Part shown: positions 9,900-20,779 of the stretch, piece after piece | Layout: every line of letters begins with the position of its first letter | Position numbering within the stretch: position 1 is the first letter of the stretch | DNA from: Corynebacterium sp. UBA2622 | GTDB lineage: Bacteria > Actinomycetota > Actinomycetes > Mycobacteriales > Mycobacteriaceae | Assembly (NCBI RefSeq): GCF_002339505.1 | Contig: NZ_DDJO01000012.1 | Location: 96,627 to 160,626 of the forward strand | DNA length: 64,000 nucleotides | Direction: 5' to 3' | Position numbers and translations under genes: made by a program | The notes under the pieces: model-generated | Database searches by the model: none | The model's input: only the letters and a program-made list of their open reading frames with translations | What the model was told of the DNA's origin: nothing

Positions 9900-9993
9900 C
9901 GATCGCGGACGTTGTGTATAGTGGTTCGCGGAAGTTGAGTCCGGCTCAATCAACTTAAAGCGAACACAATTCCCACAGGAGGAAACAGAAAAC

Positions 9994-11835
<1,842 letters not shown>

Positions 11836-11876
11836 TCACCGGCGCAACCCACTCACCAACAGGAGGAGCAACGTAC

Positions 11877-12560
11877 ATGAATAACGTGAACCCCCAGATG
11901 CCCACCGACCCGGGCGCACCGGAGAACAGCGACGAGGAGTACGTCTCCCCGGACCAGGCCGAAACCCTGGTCGACGAGGCCGCGGAGTCCGAGGCTCTTG
12001 AGGCCGACGAGGATCCCCTTTCAGCGACGCTGGACGAGGACCTCGCCGACGTGCCCGCGGCCGAGGTGGCAGCCGATGCCGACGGTGACGGCGCTGTCTC
12101 GGATGTCGAGCTGCAGCTCGCGGAGCGCACCGAGGACCTTCAGCGCGTCAGCGCCGAGTACGCCAATTACCGCCGGCGCACGGAGCGCGAGCGCACCCAG
12201 ATCACCGAGCAGTCCAAGGCATCCGTGCTCACCCAGATGCTGCCCCTGCTCGACGAGCTGGACCTCGCGGAGCAGCATGGAGACCTGAATGAGGGTCCCC
12301 TCAAGGCCTTCGCTGGCAAGTTCCGGACCCTCCTCGAGGGCCAGAAGGTCACCCCCTTCGGCACCGAGGGCGAGGAGTTCGACCCGGAGATCCACGAGGC
12401 CGTGCAGGACCTTTCCACCGGCGACCACAAGGTTATCGGGACCGTCCTGCGCAAGGGTTACCGCGTGGGGGACCGCCTGGTCCGCAACGCGATGGTCATC
12501 ATCTCCGACACCACCGGCTCGGGTGACGGGTCAGCGGCGGCGGAGGGATCCGCCAACTAG
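11877..12560 (+). CDS. grpE: Nucleotide exchange factor GrpE
   Basis: A 227-residue GrpE that exchanges ADP on DnaK. An unusually long acidic N-terminus (about residues 1-75, rich in Glu/Asp/Ala) precedes the dimerising coiled coil (about 78-130, including [13 protein letters not shown]) and the C-terminal beta domain ending in [22 protein letters not shown], the family signature. AGGAGG ribosome-binding site upstream; 41 bp after dnaK. Longer than E. coli GrpE (197), as in other Actinobacteria. Confidence 0.96.
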   Translation: MNNVNPQMPTDPGAPENSDEEYVSPDQAETLVDEAAESEALEADEDPLSATLDEDLADVPAAEVAADADGDGAVSDVELQLAERTEDLQRVSAEYANYRRRTERERTQITEQSKASVLTQMLPLLDELDLAEQHGDLNEGPLKAFAGKFRTLLEGQKVTPFGTEGEEFDPEIHEAVQDLSTGDHKVIGTVLRKGYRVGDRLVRNAMVIISDTTGSGDGSAAAEGSAN

Positions 12561-12581
12561 CCCCCATTGAGGGAGGCTTTC

Positions 12582-12630
12582 GCGCCGGGGAGAGATCGCG
12601 CCGTACGACCGGCGGGGCTCACCCCGGCGC
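12582..12630 (+). other. Hairpin between grpE and dnaJ
   Basis: GCGCCGGGG (12582-12590) can pair with CCCCGGCGC (12622-12630) around a 31-nt loop in the 149-bp grpE-dnaJ gap. It could attenuate or stabilise the operon mRNA. An A/T-rich stretch follows (12631-12662) that may hold a secondary dnaJ promoter, but I cannot define one. Confidence 0.4.
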
Positions 12631-12709
12631 TTTACTTAGATAGAGACAAAATTCAACAGAATTAGCCACCCGCACACCCGTAACATTTTCTGAAAGGAGG
12701 GTGAAACCA

Positions 12710-13900
12710 ATGGCCATGCAACAGGAATGGGCGAACAAGGACTACTACGGAGACTTGGGGGTATCCTCCACCGCGAGTGCCGCCGACATCAAGAAGGCGT
12801 ACCGCAGGCTCGCGCGGGAGAACCACCCGGACTCCAATCCCGGCGACAAGGCCGCCGAGGAGAAGTTCAAGCGCGTAGCTGAGGCGTACGACGTCATCGG
12901 CGACGAAACGAAGCGCAAGGAGTACGACGAGCTCAAGGCCATGATCAACTCCGGAGGCTTCGGCCGATTCGGAGGGGCAGGAGGCCCGGGCTTCCCGGGA
13001 GGGTTTCGCACGACAACGACGCAGGGGGACTTCGACCTCGGAGACATCTTCGGAAGCGCCGCTGGTGGACAAGCTGCAGACGGCGGCCTTGGTGATATCT
13101 TCGGTAGCTTCTTTAACCGCGGCGGCAGTGCTGGCAGGAGCGCTCGGCCGTCGCGGGGGGCCGACGTCGAAACCGAAATAACGCTCGACTTCCGCGAGGC
13201 GGCCAGGGGCACCACCATCCCGGTGGAGCTCACCGGGGACGCTCCCTGCACCACGTGCCACGGTTCCGGCTCCAAGTCGGGCAAGACCACCACGTGCGAC
13301 CAGTGCTCCGGCAGCGGATACATCCGGGAAAACAGCAACGGCTTCGGCATGGCGCGGCCCTGCACCAAGTGCGGCGGCACGGGCACCTACATCGAGGACC
13401 CGTGCCCGACGTGCTCCGGCAAGGGCACGGTGCGCCGGACCCGCTCGATCACCGTGCGTATCCCCGCCGGCGTGGTCGACGGGCAGAAGGTTCGCCTCGC
13501 CGGGCAGGGTGAGGCCGGGCCGAACGGTACTCCCGCCGGCGACCTCTTTGTCACCGTCCACGTCCGCGCCGACAAGGTGTTCACCCGCTCGGGCGACGAC
13601 CTCGAGGTCACCGTCCCCGTCTCCTTCGGCGAACTCGCGCTCGGAGGAACGGTGACCGTGCCGACGCTGGACAACCCCGTCAAGGTGAAGGTTCCCGCCG
13701 GTACCCCGAACGGCCGCACCCTCCGGGTGAAGGGCCGCGGCGTGCCAAAGCGCTCCGGTGCAGGCGACCTGCTGGTCACCGTGCAGGTGAAGGTGCCGAC
13801 AAACCTAGACCCCGCGGCCACAAGCGCCCTTCGCGCCTACACCCAGGCGGAGAAGGACTCTGGTTTTGATCCCCGCGCCGGCTGGGGCGGCCTGAAGTAG
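12710..13900 (+). CDS. dnaJ: Chaperone DnaJ (operon copy, DnaJ1 type)
   Basis: A 396-residue type I J-protein. The J domain (about residues 7-75) carries HPD in ENHPDSNPG; a Gly/Phe-rich linker follows ([15 protein letters not shown]); four CxxCxGxG zinc motifs sit at about residues 180-250 ([32 protein letters not shown]); then the client-binding C-terminal domains. The ATG at 12710 is preceded by AAAGGAGG at 9 nt; a GTG at 12701 in frame is less well placed. It stimulates DnaK ATPase and delivers clients. Confidence 0.96.
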   Translation: MAMQQEWANKDYYGDLGVSSTASAADIKKAYRRLARENHPDSNPGDKAAEEKFKRVAEAYDVIGDETKRKEYDELKAMINSGGFGRFGGAGGPGFPGGFRTTTTQGDFDLGDIFGSAAGGQAADGGLGDIFGSFFNRGGSAGRSARPSRGADVETEITLDFREAARGTTIPVELTGDAPCTTCHGSGSKSGKTTTCDQCSGSGYIRENSNGFGMARPCTKCGGTGTYIEDPCPTCSGKGTVRRTRSITVRIPAGVVDGQKVRLAGQGEAGPNGTPAGDLFVTVHVRADKVFTRSGDDLEVTVPVSFGELALGGTVTVPTLDNPVKVKVPAGTPNGRTLRVKGRGVPKRSGAGDLLVTVQVKVPTNLDPAATSALRAYTQAEKDSGFDPRAGWGGLK

Positions 13901-13913
13901 GAGGTGACGCACA

Positions 13914-14324
13914 TTGGCTGCAGAGAAAAACCAGGAATACTACGTCATCTCCGTGGCCGCTGAGCTCACGGGCATGCACGCCCAGACGCTGCGCACCTAC
14001 GACCGGCTCGGGTTGGTCACCCCCGCCCGAACCCCGGGAGGCGGGCGGCGGTACTCGGGCCGAGACATCAAGATGCTGCAGCGCATCCAGCGCCTCTCAC
14101 AGGAGGAGGGGGTGAACCTGGCGGGCATCAAGACGATCATGGAGCTCACGAGCCAGATCGAGGAGCTCCAGTCCGAGCTCGAACACCAGCGGGAGCAGAA
14201 CGACGCCTTGAGGCAGCGCCTCAGCGCCGGGTCGCGCCACGGTGGAGAGCTCGTCCACGTTCCGCGTTCGACCGCGGTGGTGGCGTGGGAACCCGCTTAC
14301 CGACGCCGCCGCAGCTCCCGGTAA
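13914..14324 (+). CDS. hspR: Heat-shock repressor HspR
   Basis: A 136-residue MerR-family repressor that binds HAIR repeats and controls dnaK and clpB, with DnaK as co-repressor in related bacteria. The winged helix lies at residues 9-75 (AQTLRTYDRLGLVTP, RRYSGRDI), followed by a dimerising helix (about 80-110). It starts at a TTG with GGAGGTG at 7 nt; no ATG is available. The start lies 13 nt after the dnaJ stop. Its predicted targets are visible at 9879, 22249 and 22290, so the autoregulatory circuit is complete in the window. Confidence 0.94.
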   Translation: MAAEKNQEYYVISVAAELTGMHAQTLRTYDRLGLVTPARTPGGGRRYSGRDIKMLQRIQRLSQEEGVNLAGIKTIMELTSQIEELQSELEHQREQNDALRQRLSAGSRHGGELVHVPRSTAVVAWEPAYRRRRSSR

Positions 14325-14353
14325 GAAACCGCGCACGCCACGCAGATGCGGCG

Positions 14354-14388
14354 AAACCGCCGGCCCACGTGTGTGGGCCGGCGGTTTT
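14354..14388. terminator. Bidirectional terminator, hspR/pqo
   Basis: A perfect 15-bp stem (14354-14368 with 14373-14387) with a 4-nt loop and T-runs on both strands, between convergent hspR and pqo. Confidence 0.85.
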
Positions 14389-14394
14389 CTGTGA

Positions 14395-16158
14395 TTACTT
14401 GAAGGTGATGGCGGCGGCGGCATCGATGTGGCGGATGTTGGCGCGGGCCAGATCCACCATGCGGCCGACGCCGCCGTCCAGCACGGATTTCACGCCGGCG
14501 GTGGTGAAGCCCTTCATCATGTCCCAGGTGATGTTCGGCGGGAGGGACAGGGCATCCGGGTCGGTCACGATGTCGACGAGCACGGGACCGTCGTAGGCAA
14601 GGGCCTCCTTCAGCTTCGGGCGCAGGTCCTCGGGCTTCTCGATGCGGTAGGCCTTGATGCCCGCCCCCTCCGCAATGGCGGCGAAGTTGACCTGGTCGTG
14701 GTCGGTTTCGTGGTCCGGGAAGCCCTCCACGAGCATCTCCAGCTTCACCATTCCGAGCGAGGAGTTGTTGAACACGACGGTTTTGATGGGCAGGTTATGC
14801 AGCTTCACCGTGAGTAGCTCGCCCATGAGCATGCCCAGGCCACCGTCGCCGGACCAGGAGATGACCTGCCGGTCGGGGAAGGCCGCCTGCACGCCGATCG
14901 CCTGGGGCAGGGCGTTGGCCATGGTGCCGTGGAGGAAGGACGCCTGCTCGTCGCGCTTGCCGTTCGGGGTGAGGTAGCGCGAGGACCAGACGTTGCACAT
15001 ACCGGTGTCGACGGTGAAGTAGGCATCGTCATCCGCGAGCTCGTCGAGCACGGACGCGGCGAGCTCCGGGTGGATCGGCACACGAGACTCGCGGGCTTCG
15101 GAGGTGTACTTGCGCACCACGTCCTCGAGGAGCTCCGCGTGGCGCTTGAGCATGGCGTCGAGGAACGAGCGGTCCTTCTTCTCCTCCACGTGGGGCAGAA
15201 TGTTCTCGATGACGCTCTTCACGTCGCCCACAACCGGGTACTTCACGGTGGTGCGGCGGCCGATGTGGGTGCCGTCGATGTCGACCTGGCCCACGTTGCC
15301 GGACGGCAGCCAGTCCGTGTACGGGAAGTCGGTGCCGAGCATGAGGAACAGATCCGCCTTCTCGGATGCCTCATGGCAGGCGCCGTAGCCGAGGAGGCCG
15401 GACATGCCCACGTCGAAGGGGTTGTCGTACTCGATGTACATCTTGCCGCGGAAGGAGTGCCCCACGGGTGCCTTGATCTTCTCCGCGAGGGCGAACAGCT
15501 CCTCGCGCGCGTGGCGCGCGCCGTAACCGGCGAAGATGGTGACGGTCTCAGCCTCGTTGATCGCCTCGACGAGGCGGGCGGCCTCGGCGGGGTCGGGGTA
15601 AACGCGCTTGTTCTCGCCCGTGGCGTAGACCGAATCCGCGGTGTGCGGGCCCTTGGCCACGTCGGCGGCGAAAACATCGCCCGGGATAACCATGACGGAG
15701 ACACCGTTGCCCGCCATCGTGTTCTGGAGGGCGTTGTGCAGGATCCGCATACCCTGGTCGGCGGAATTGACCACCTCGAGGTAGGAGGAGCATTCCTGGA
15801 ACAGGTACTCCGGGTGGGTCTCCTGGAAGAAGGAGGAGCCGATCTCGAGGGAGGGGATGTGGGAGGCGATTGCGAGGAGCTTCGCACCGTTTCGGTGCGC
15901 CTCAAACAGCCCCTGCACGAAGTGGGTGTTGCCCGGGCCGCAGGAACCGCCGCACACGGCGAGTTCATCGGCGGCGAGGGAATCGGCCCCGGCGGCGAAG
16001 GCGGCGGCCTCCTCGTTGCGGACGTGAACCCACTCGATGTCGTGGTTGCGGACTGCGTCGGACAGCGGGTTCAGAGAGTCGCCCACGAGCCCGTAAATGC
16101 GCTTGACACCAAGCTCCTCGAGCTTGGACACCAGCTGCTCAGCAAAGTTTGTTGCCAT
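14395..16158 (-). CDS. pqo: Pyruvate:quinone oxidoreductase
   Basis: A 587-residue ThDP/FAD enzyme of the PoxB family that oxidises pyruvate to acetate and CO2 and passes electrons to the quinone pool at the membrane. Seen: the ThDP-activating Glu in HVRNEEAAAFAAG (about residue 50), GSCGPGNTHFVQG, and the ThDP-Mg motif GDGGLGML...NNSSLGM (about 435-465). The amphipathic C-terminus (GVGRMVDLARANIRHI) resembles the membrane-binding segment of PoxB. GGGGAG ribosome-binding site; a CATAAT -10 (16191-16196) overlaps the stop of the upstream gene. With pta-ackA it forms the acetate branch. Confidence 0.92.
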   Translation of the reverse strand: MATNFAEQLVSKLEELGVKRIYGLVGDSLNPLSDAVRNHDIEWVHVRNEEAAAFAAGADSLAADELAVCGGSCGPGNTHFVQGLFEAHRNGAKLLAIASHIPSLEIGSSFFQETHPEYLFQECSSYLEVVNSADQGMRILHNALQNTMAGNGVSVMVIPGDVFAADVAKGPHTADSVYATGENKRVYPDPAEAARLVEAINEAETVTIFAGYGARHAREELFALAEKIKAPVGHSFRGKMYIEYDNPFDVGMSGLLGYGACHEASEKADLFLMLGTDFPYTDWLPSGNVGQVDIDGTHIGRRTTVKYPVVGDVKSVIENILPHVEEKKDRSFLDAMLKRHAELLEDVVRKYTSEARESRVPIHPELAASVLDELADDDAYFTVDTGMCNVWSSRYLTPNGKRDEQASFLHGTMANALPQAIGVQAAFPDRQVISWSGDGGLGMLMGELLTVKLHNLPIKTVVFNNSSLGMVKLEMLVEGFPDHETDHDQVNFAAIAEGAGIKAYRIEKPEDLRPKLKEALAYDGPVLVDIVTDPDALSLPPNITWDMMKGFTTAGVKSVLDGGVGRMVDLARANIRHIDAAAAITFK

Positions 16159-16191
16159 CGTTCTCCCCGATTAGTGACGTTGATATGTGGA

Positions 16192-17373
16192 TTATGTGCC
16201 CTTTCCATTCGTACACCCATTTGACCCGCCCGGGGGTTCCCCGATCGCGCGCAGCCAGTCGGGATCGGTGAAGTACGCGGAATGGCCGCCCTCCACGCCC
16301 CCGACCACGGCCGCCCCGAACGAGGGGTCCGATGGGGATGTGCCGTGCACGGCGCGCCCACCGCGGCGCAGGAGGGTGACGGGGTCGGAATCACCGTCAA
16401 CCACGTACACCTGGGGGTTGTCGCCGTGGAGCCGGTAATCGCAGGCCGAGTGTGCGGGCACACCGGGGGAGCCGAGCAGCCAGACATCGTCGGCCCACAG
16501 TCCCGCCTCCGTGGCGGCCCGGGTGGCCACCACCGTGCCGTAGCTGTGGGCGACCACGGACTTGCGGGCGTCGGGGAAACGTTCCTCCAGCGCCATCTGG
16601 AACGCGGAGAGTCTCTCACCGCCCTCCCGGGCCGCGACGGGGTTGAGCCCCCCGGGAACATCGGGCGGGGGCCGGTACCCCTCCCACACCACCACCGCAC
16701 CGCCTGTGGCCTCCGCAATCCTCAGCGCCTTCTCCACCTCCCCCGAAAGCTTCCCGGGTTTCCCGGTGGAGACCCCGGCGACAAGGGTGGTCACACGCTC
16801 GGGGTCGGTCACGTCCCCCACGATTACGGTGGTGCGGCCGGCGCCTGATTCGAGTATGAGCCCGCCCGCAGCCTCCACCACCTGCGCCGTCGCGGCGGGG
16901 ACGGTGGCGAGGTGGGAGGCGTGAATGTCCGCGAGCGGTTCCAGGGGGCGGTGGACCAGCTCCTCGAACCCGCCGTCATCGCTGCCGATCAGCGCGGTGC
17001 GCAGGGCCCGCGCTGCGGTGGTGTCCAGTAGCCAGGAGAGCATGTTCAACCACTCGATGGCCTGCGTGTGCGGGACGTGGACCAGGAGGTCCGCGAAGCG
17101 GTCCAACTCCGCCTGCGCGGCGCCGGCGGCGGAGAGGATGCGGGCGGCGTTCGCCAGCAACTCACCTCGGGAGAGAAGGATGACGCCGAATCCAGTAAGG
17201 CGGGCCAGCCCGGCATCGGCGGCGGGACCCTCGAACCCGGTACCCGCGATCGCGCTGGCGGCACCGCGCGCGTCCGCTCCCCGAGCGCCGACAAGGGATG
17301 ATGCGGCACCGACCAGCTCGGCGGCGCGGGCCAGCTCGGCGGGACGCAGGCGTGGGGTGTACGTGGCGGTCAC
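16192..17373 (-). CDS. DUF1023 alpha/beta hydrolase
   Basis: A 393-residue protein: an Ala-rich helical N-terminal half (about residues 1-180) and a C-terminal alpha/beta hydrolase of the DUF1023 type. The nucleophile elbow is VVAHSYGTVVA (Ser near residue 270), an acid candidate is in VYVVDGDSDPV and the His in GGHSAYF. It starts at GTG 17373, overlapping the stop of the small upstream gene (GTGA). In Actinobacteria such hydrolases are often encoded behind small helical WXG100-like proteins and may be exported or be toxins; no signal peptide is visible. Substrate unknown. Confidence 0.8.
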   Translation of the reverse strand: MTATYTPRLRPAELARAAELVGAASSLVGARGADARGAASAIAGTGFEGPAADAGLARLTGFGVILLSRGELLANAARILSAAGAAQAELDRFADLLVHVPHTQAIEWLNMLSWLLDTTAARALRTALIGSDDGGFEELVHRPLEPLADIHASHLATVPAATAQVVEAAGGLILESGAGRTTVIVGDVTDPERVTTLVAGVSTGKPGKLSGEVEKALRIAEATGGAVVVWEGYRPPPDVPGGLNPVAAREGGERLSAFQMALEERFPDARKSVVAHSYGTVVATRAATEAGLWADDVWLLGSPGVPAHSACDYRLHGDNPQVYVVDGDSDPVTLLRRGGRAVHGTSPSDPSFGAAVVGGVEGGHSAYFTDPDWLRAIGEPPGGSNGCTNGKGT

Positions 17374-17627
17374 AGGCCTCCTCCCAGGGCGGTGGCGAGA
17401 TCCTCATCGAGGTCGCGGACATCTTCGGCGAAGTCGGCGAGGGCGGCGGTGTGGGCGCGGACTGCGGTGGTGGTGTCGTCGATAAGCGCCGCCCAGCGCT
17501 GCTGTTCCTCCGCCAGTGCCGAGGACAGCTTGCCCGGTGAAAGGTGGGCGGTGGGGAGGTCGGGCCAATCTGGCAGGGAGGTGCGGGCGGTGGGTGCGGT
17601 GTCCGAGCTGATCTGCAGGAAATCCAT
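17370..17627 (-). CDS. Small helical WXG100-like protein
   Basis: An 85-residue, mostly helical protein translationally coupled to the DUF1023 hydrolase. Its core (about residues 35-82, EEQQRWAALID...ALADFAEDVRDLDEDLA) has a Trp in the middle and a heptad-like Ala/Leu pattern, as in ESX/WXG100-superfamily proteins, but the exact Trp-X-Gly is missing. Size and partner support a type VII-like substrate or chaperone for the hydrolase. This is inference; no family match can be proved by eye. Confidence 0.6.
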   Translation of the reverse strand: MDFLQISSDTAPTARTSLPDWPDLPTAHLSPGKLSSALAEEQQRWAALIDDTTTAVRAHTAALADFAEDVRDLDEDLATALGGGL

Positions 17628-17727
17628 GTGGACAGGATGCGGGCGGCGTCGGGTGCGAACAAGGGTGCGCCCGCGGGGTTGTGGACAACTCATGGTGGGC
17701 CGCGTGTTTTCCACATATTGTGGCTGC

Positions 17728-18519
17728 ATGAAGATTGCGCTGTTGCAGGTCACCACCACGGGTGATAAAGAAAAGAACCTCGAGCTTATCTCGCCGAAGG
17801 TCCGCGAGGCCGCCGGGGCGGGCGCGACTCTCATCGTGCTACCCGAGGCGACGATGCAGGCCTTCGACCAGGGGCGCCTGGACACCCAAGCCGAGGAGCT
17901 TGACGGTACGTTCGCCACGGCGATGCGCGACCTGGCGGCGGAGCTCGGCGTGACGATTGTGGCGGGCATGTTCCGCCCGGCGGACTCAAATGGGGAGCTC
18001 AACCGCGTGTACAACACCGCGTTGATCACGGGTGACGGTGTGCACAAGGGGTACGACAAGATCCACTGCTACGACGCCTACGACTACCGCGAGTCGGACA
18101 CCGTGAAGCCGGGATCGGACCTGGTCACGTTTGCCCACGAAGGCACCGTGGTGGGGGTGGCCACGTGCTTCGACATCCGCTACCCCGAGCAGTTCAAGGA
18201 CCTCGCCCGCCTCGGCGCCGAGGTCATCGTGGTGCCCACCAGCTGGGCGGACGGGGAGGGCAAGCTCGAGCAGTGGCGCACCCTGACCGTCGCACGCGCA
18301 CTCGACACCGGGGTCTACATCGCGGCCGCCGACCAGGCGCGCCCCGGCGGGGAGGCGGAGGCGGGGGAGGCCAGCGGGCCGACCGGGATCGGTTACTCCG
18401 TTGTGGTGTCGCCGACGGGCAAGCGCATTGCGGAGGCCGGCTACGGCGAGGAGATCCTCTACGCGGACATTGATCTCGGGGAGGTCGCGGAAGCGCGCCG
18501 GGCGCTTCCCCTGCTTTAG
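17728..18519 (+). CDS. Nitrilase-superfamily carbon-nitrogen hydrolase
   Basis: A 263-residue amidase of the nitrilase superfamily. The catalytic triad is visible: Glu in VLPEAT (about residue 39), Lys in GYDKIHCYD (about 111) and Cys in ATCFDIRYPE (about 148). Closest in type to Nit2-like omega-amidases or deaminated-glutathione amidases; the substrate is not certain. The ATG at 17728 is chosen: TATTGT (17716-17721) ends 6 nt before it, a leaderless arrangement, and homologues start with MKIALLQ. The -10 lies inside the inverted repeat CCACA-N3-TGTGG (17711-17723), possibly an operator. Confidence 0.88.
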   Translation: MKIALLQVTTTGDKEKNLELISPKVREAAGAGATLIVLPEATMQAFDQGRLDTQAEELDGTFATAMRDLAAELGVTIVAGMFRPADSNGELNRVYNTALITGDGVHKGYDKIHCYDAYDYRESDTVKPGSDLVTFAHEGTVVGVATCFDIRYPEQFKDLARLGAEVIVVPTSWADGEGKLEQWRTLTVARALDTGVYIAAADQARPGGEAEAGEASGPTGIGYSVVVSPTGKRIAEAGYGEEILYADIDLGEVAEARRALPLL

Positions 18520-18634
18520 GGGCGCTATTGGGCTGCTTCAAGGCGGGCGGAAAGCCGTTCACTCGTTCGGCCCGTACGCGAAACTGCTTAGGGTAAACTA
18601 ACCGTTCGCTGGGCAAACGAAAGGTGGCCCGAAC

Positions 18635-19069
18635 ATGCGCGGATTGTCCACAATGTGCACCGTCCTGGCCAAGACTCTCTGGTTTCTTGTCTTTGTGTCG
18701 TTCCTGGTGTTTCTCATCACCGGGTACAGGGGAACCGAGACGAATTTCGGTGCGGCGGCCGCTTTCGTTCTGGGTTACGACCTTGTCCGTCTCGCCCAGG
18801 CGGTCACCCTGGCCCTGCTGGTTGCGTGGGCGTGGTCGCCTGCCGACGGCGGAGGGGGCACCACACTCCCCCGGCCGGGGTTCGTCTTACGGGTGGCAGC
18901 GGGGACCACTTTCTTCGCCTGGTTGACGTTGATGACCGATTTCCCCGTGACGAGTTCCCCTTCCATATACCTGCTGGCCAGCGCGGTCGTTACCGCCGCG
19001 CTGGCATTGGTTGTGTCCCGGATCCGCGCTGCGGGGGTCAAACAGTGCGGGCCGGAGTCACTGGCGTGA
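18635..19069 (+). CDS. Four-helix membrane protein, paralogue 1
   Basis: A 144-residue membrane protein with four predicted helices (about residues 12-28, 45-68, 84-103, 110-128). The loop after helix 1 reads GYRGTETNFG, matched by GHKGMDTNVG in the next gene; helix 2 (LAQAVTLALLVAWA) matches too, so the two are tandem paralogues. AAAGGTGG lies upstream of the ATG and TAGGGT/TAAACT -10 candidates are near 18590-18600. I do not recognise the family and propose no function. Confidence 0.75.
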   Translation: MRGLSTMCTVLAKTLWFLVFVSFLVFLITGYRGTETNFGAAAAFVLGYDLVRLAQAVTLALLVAWAWSPADGGGGTTLPRPGFVLRVAAGTTFFAWLTLMTDFPVTSSPSIYLLASAVVTAALALVVSRIRAAGVKQCGPESLA

Positions 19070-19123
19070 CCGCGTCCAATCCACGGCCCAAGCGGGACCC
19101 CCGGGGCGGGCTCCCGTTCCCGA

Positions 19124-19543
19124 ATGGCGGGCGCATCCTGCTCCGTTTCAGCGTGGGGTTCGCACCTGATCTGGGGGCTGACCGCGGTTGCTTTTCTCGC
19201 CTACGCGGTCATGGGCCACAAGGGGATGGACACGAACGTGGGCGGCGGACTCGCCCTGGTCGCGGCTCTGATTCTCACGCTCATGTCCGACGCTGTCACC
19301 CTGGCGATGCTTCTAACGTGGGTAGCCGCCCGGCCCACGCCGGGGAAAGCCGCATTCCACGGGGCGATCAGAAAGGTTACGTGGGTCGCCGCCGCCGTGA
19401 CACTGCTCGGCACCGGGCTTATTCTCGTCCACTTTCCGCCGCTGAGTTACGCGGCCGTTTACCTTTACGTCTCCCTCGCGCTGCTTGCCGGCACCGCGGC
19501 TTTACTTTCCCGGGGTAGCGGCCGCGCACGTCGCCACCGCTGA
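19124..19543 (+). CDS. Four-helix membrane protein, paralogue 2
   Basis: A 139-residue membrane protein with the same four-helix layout as its upstream neighbour, 54 bp away and probably in one mRNA. The ATG at 19124 places the conserved GHKGMDTNVG loop about 30 residues from the start, the same as in paralogue 1, which supports this start despite a weak ribosome-binding site. The C-terminus is Arg-rich (GSGRARRHR). Function unknown. Confidence 0.68.
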   Translation: MAGASCSVSAWGSHLIWGLTAVAFLAYAVMGHKGMDTNVGGGLALVAALILTLMSDAVTLAMLLTWVAARPTPGKAAFHGAIRKVTWVAAAVTLLGTGLILVHFPPLSYAAVYLYVSLALLAGTAALLSRGSGRARRHR

Positions 19544-19598
19544 GTGCGGTCCCCGGCAGGCACCGGCTGGTTCTCCCGCACCGGCTCCTTACCCTTCC

Positions 19599-20669
19599 CT
19601 AACCCCAGTCCGCCGGAGCATCGGACGCCAGCTCGATCACCTCCGCGGCACCGGATCCCCGCAGGGAGTGCGCGAGCGTGCCGACGCTTTTCGACGGCCC
19701 GCACACCGCCACGCGGCGCCCGCCCACCAGATCGAGAGCGAGAACCTCCGGAGATTCCGCCTGCGTCACCCGCAGCCACGGGTGCAGGTGTGCCAGAGCC
19801 CCGAAGACCTCCGTGTCGTACCCCGCATCGACCGAGCCGGCCCCGCCGGGCAGGAGGACGAGGTGAACCCGTGGCCTGGCCTCCTGTTCCAGGAAACCGA
19901 ACACCAGGGCCTTGGCCGCCGCGGTGCCGGTGCCCGCCGCGACGATGACCAGCTGGTCGCCTTCCCCGCACGCGACCACGGGTCCGCGGGCGGCACCCAG
20001 CGTGACGTAATCGCCCACCCCGGCGGGCAGCTCGTCCGTGACATGGAACTCCAGCTGGCCGTAGGGGTTCGAGGGCAGGGCGGGGGCGAGGGTTGTCCAC
20101 TCCCCGCGGCGGTCCACGTGCATCACCGGAACGCACTGGCCGGGGCGGTAGCCCAGGGGCATGCTCGCCTCGAGACGCACCACCTTGACGCGCCCACCGG
20201 GCCCGCGCCCGTCGACGGAGACGACCCGCGCGGCGGTGGCGGCGGGGATGCCGGCCAGGTCGGCGGCGGCGGCCTCGCGGGCCATCTCCGCGGCCGCGGC
20301 GTTGATCACCCAGGTGGCGCGCCCCATTTCGTCGGCGGGGGCGGGAACGGTGTCGGCCAGAACCCGGCCCGCCACCTCGGCGAAGGTGGGGTAGGCCTCG
20401 GGCGGGAAGCCGAACCGGCGCAGGTCGAGCGCCGCGGCGTGCAGACGGCGGACTACCTCCGGGAACATCGGCCCGTCCGGGGTGTCGGGGTCCGTGTTCC
20501 GGAGCAGCCAGGAGAGGGCGTCGACAAGCGAGCGTGGAACTGCCGTGGAGGATTCGGGGAAGAAGCCGCGCGCGGCGGGGAACTCGCTGATGAGCGTCGT
20601 GAGGAACCGCTCCCGGAGCAATGGCGCGGCGGCGTCGAGGCGCCCTGTCAAAGCTGTGAAATCGCCCAT
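19599..20669 (-). CDS. Flavohemoprotein-like oxidoreductase with degenerate globin domain
   Basis: A 356-residue protein laid out like flavohemoglobin Hmp: an N-terminal globin-like helical domain (about 1-125), an FAD domain with RPGQ (about 195-200, in GYRPGQCVPVM) and an NAD(P) domain with VIVAAGTGTAAAKAL. In the F helix, PPEAYPTFAEVAGRVL aligns with the Hmp segment that follows the proximal His, but that His is replaced by Leu, so heme binding in the usual way is unlikely. TACCCT (20677-20682) ends 7 nt before the ATG at 20669, suggesting a leaderless mRNA. Probably an FAD-dependent reductase of unknown partner. Confidence 0.78.
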   Translation of the reverse strand: MGDFTALTGRLDAAAPLLRERFLTTLISEFPAARGFFPESSTAVPRSLVDALSWLLRNTDPDTPDGPMFPEVVRRLHAAALDLRRFGFPPEAYPTFAEVAGRVLADTVPAPADEMGRATWVINAAAAEMAREAAAADLAGIPAATAARVVSVDGRGPGGRVKVVRLEASMPLGYRPGQCVPVMHVDRRGEWTTLAPALPSNPYGQLEFHVTDELPAGVGDYVTLGAARGPVVACGEGDQLVIVAAGTGTAAAKALVFGFLEQEARPRVHLVLLPGGAGSVDAGYDTEVFGALAHLHPWLRVTQAESPEVLALDLVGGRRVAVCGPSKSVGTLAHSLRGSGAAEVIELASDAPADWG

Positions 20670-20779
20670 GAATGCCAGGGTACTGATTGAGGGAAAGCCG
20701 CAAGGTTCAGTTAGGCTCACGTATATATCCGCTCAGTCAGGGGGCTCGCGGGCTCCCGTGTCTCCGGGAGGGACCGTCA

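Noticed and set aside
19066..19124. Possible frameshift at the start of membrane paralogue 2 (a GTG overlaps the previous stop in another frame)
   Set aside because: The ATG at 19124 already gives the same distance to the conserved loop as in paralogue 1, so no upstream coding is needed.
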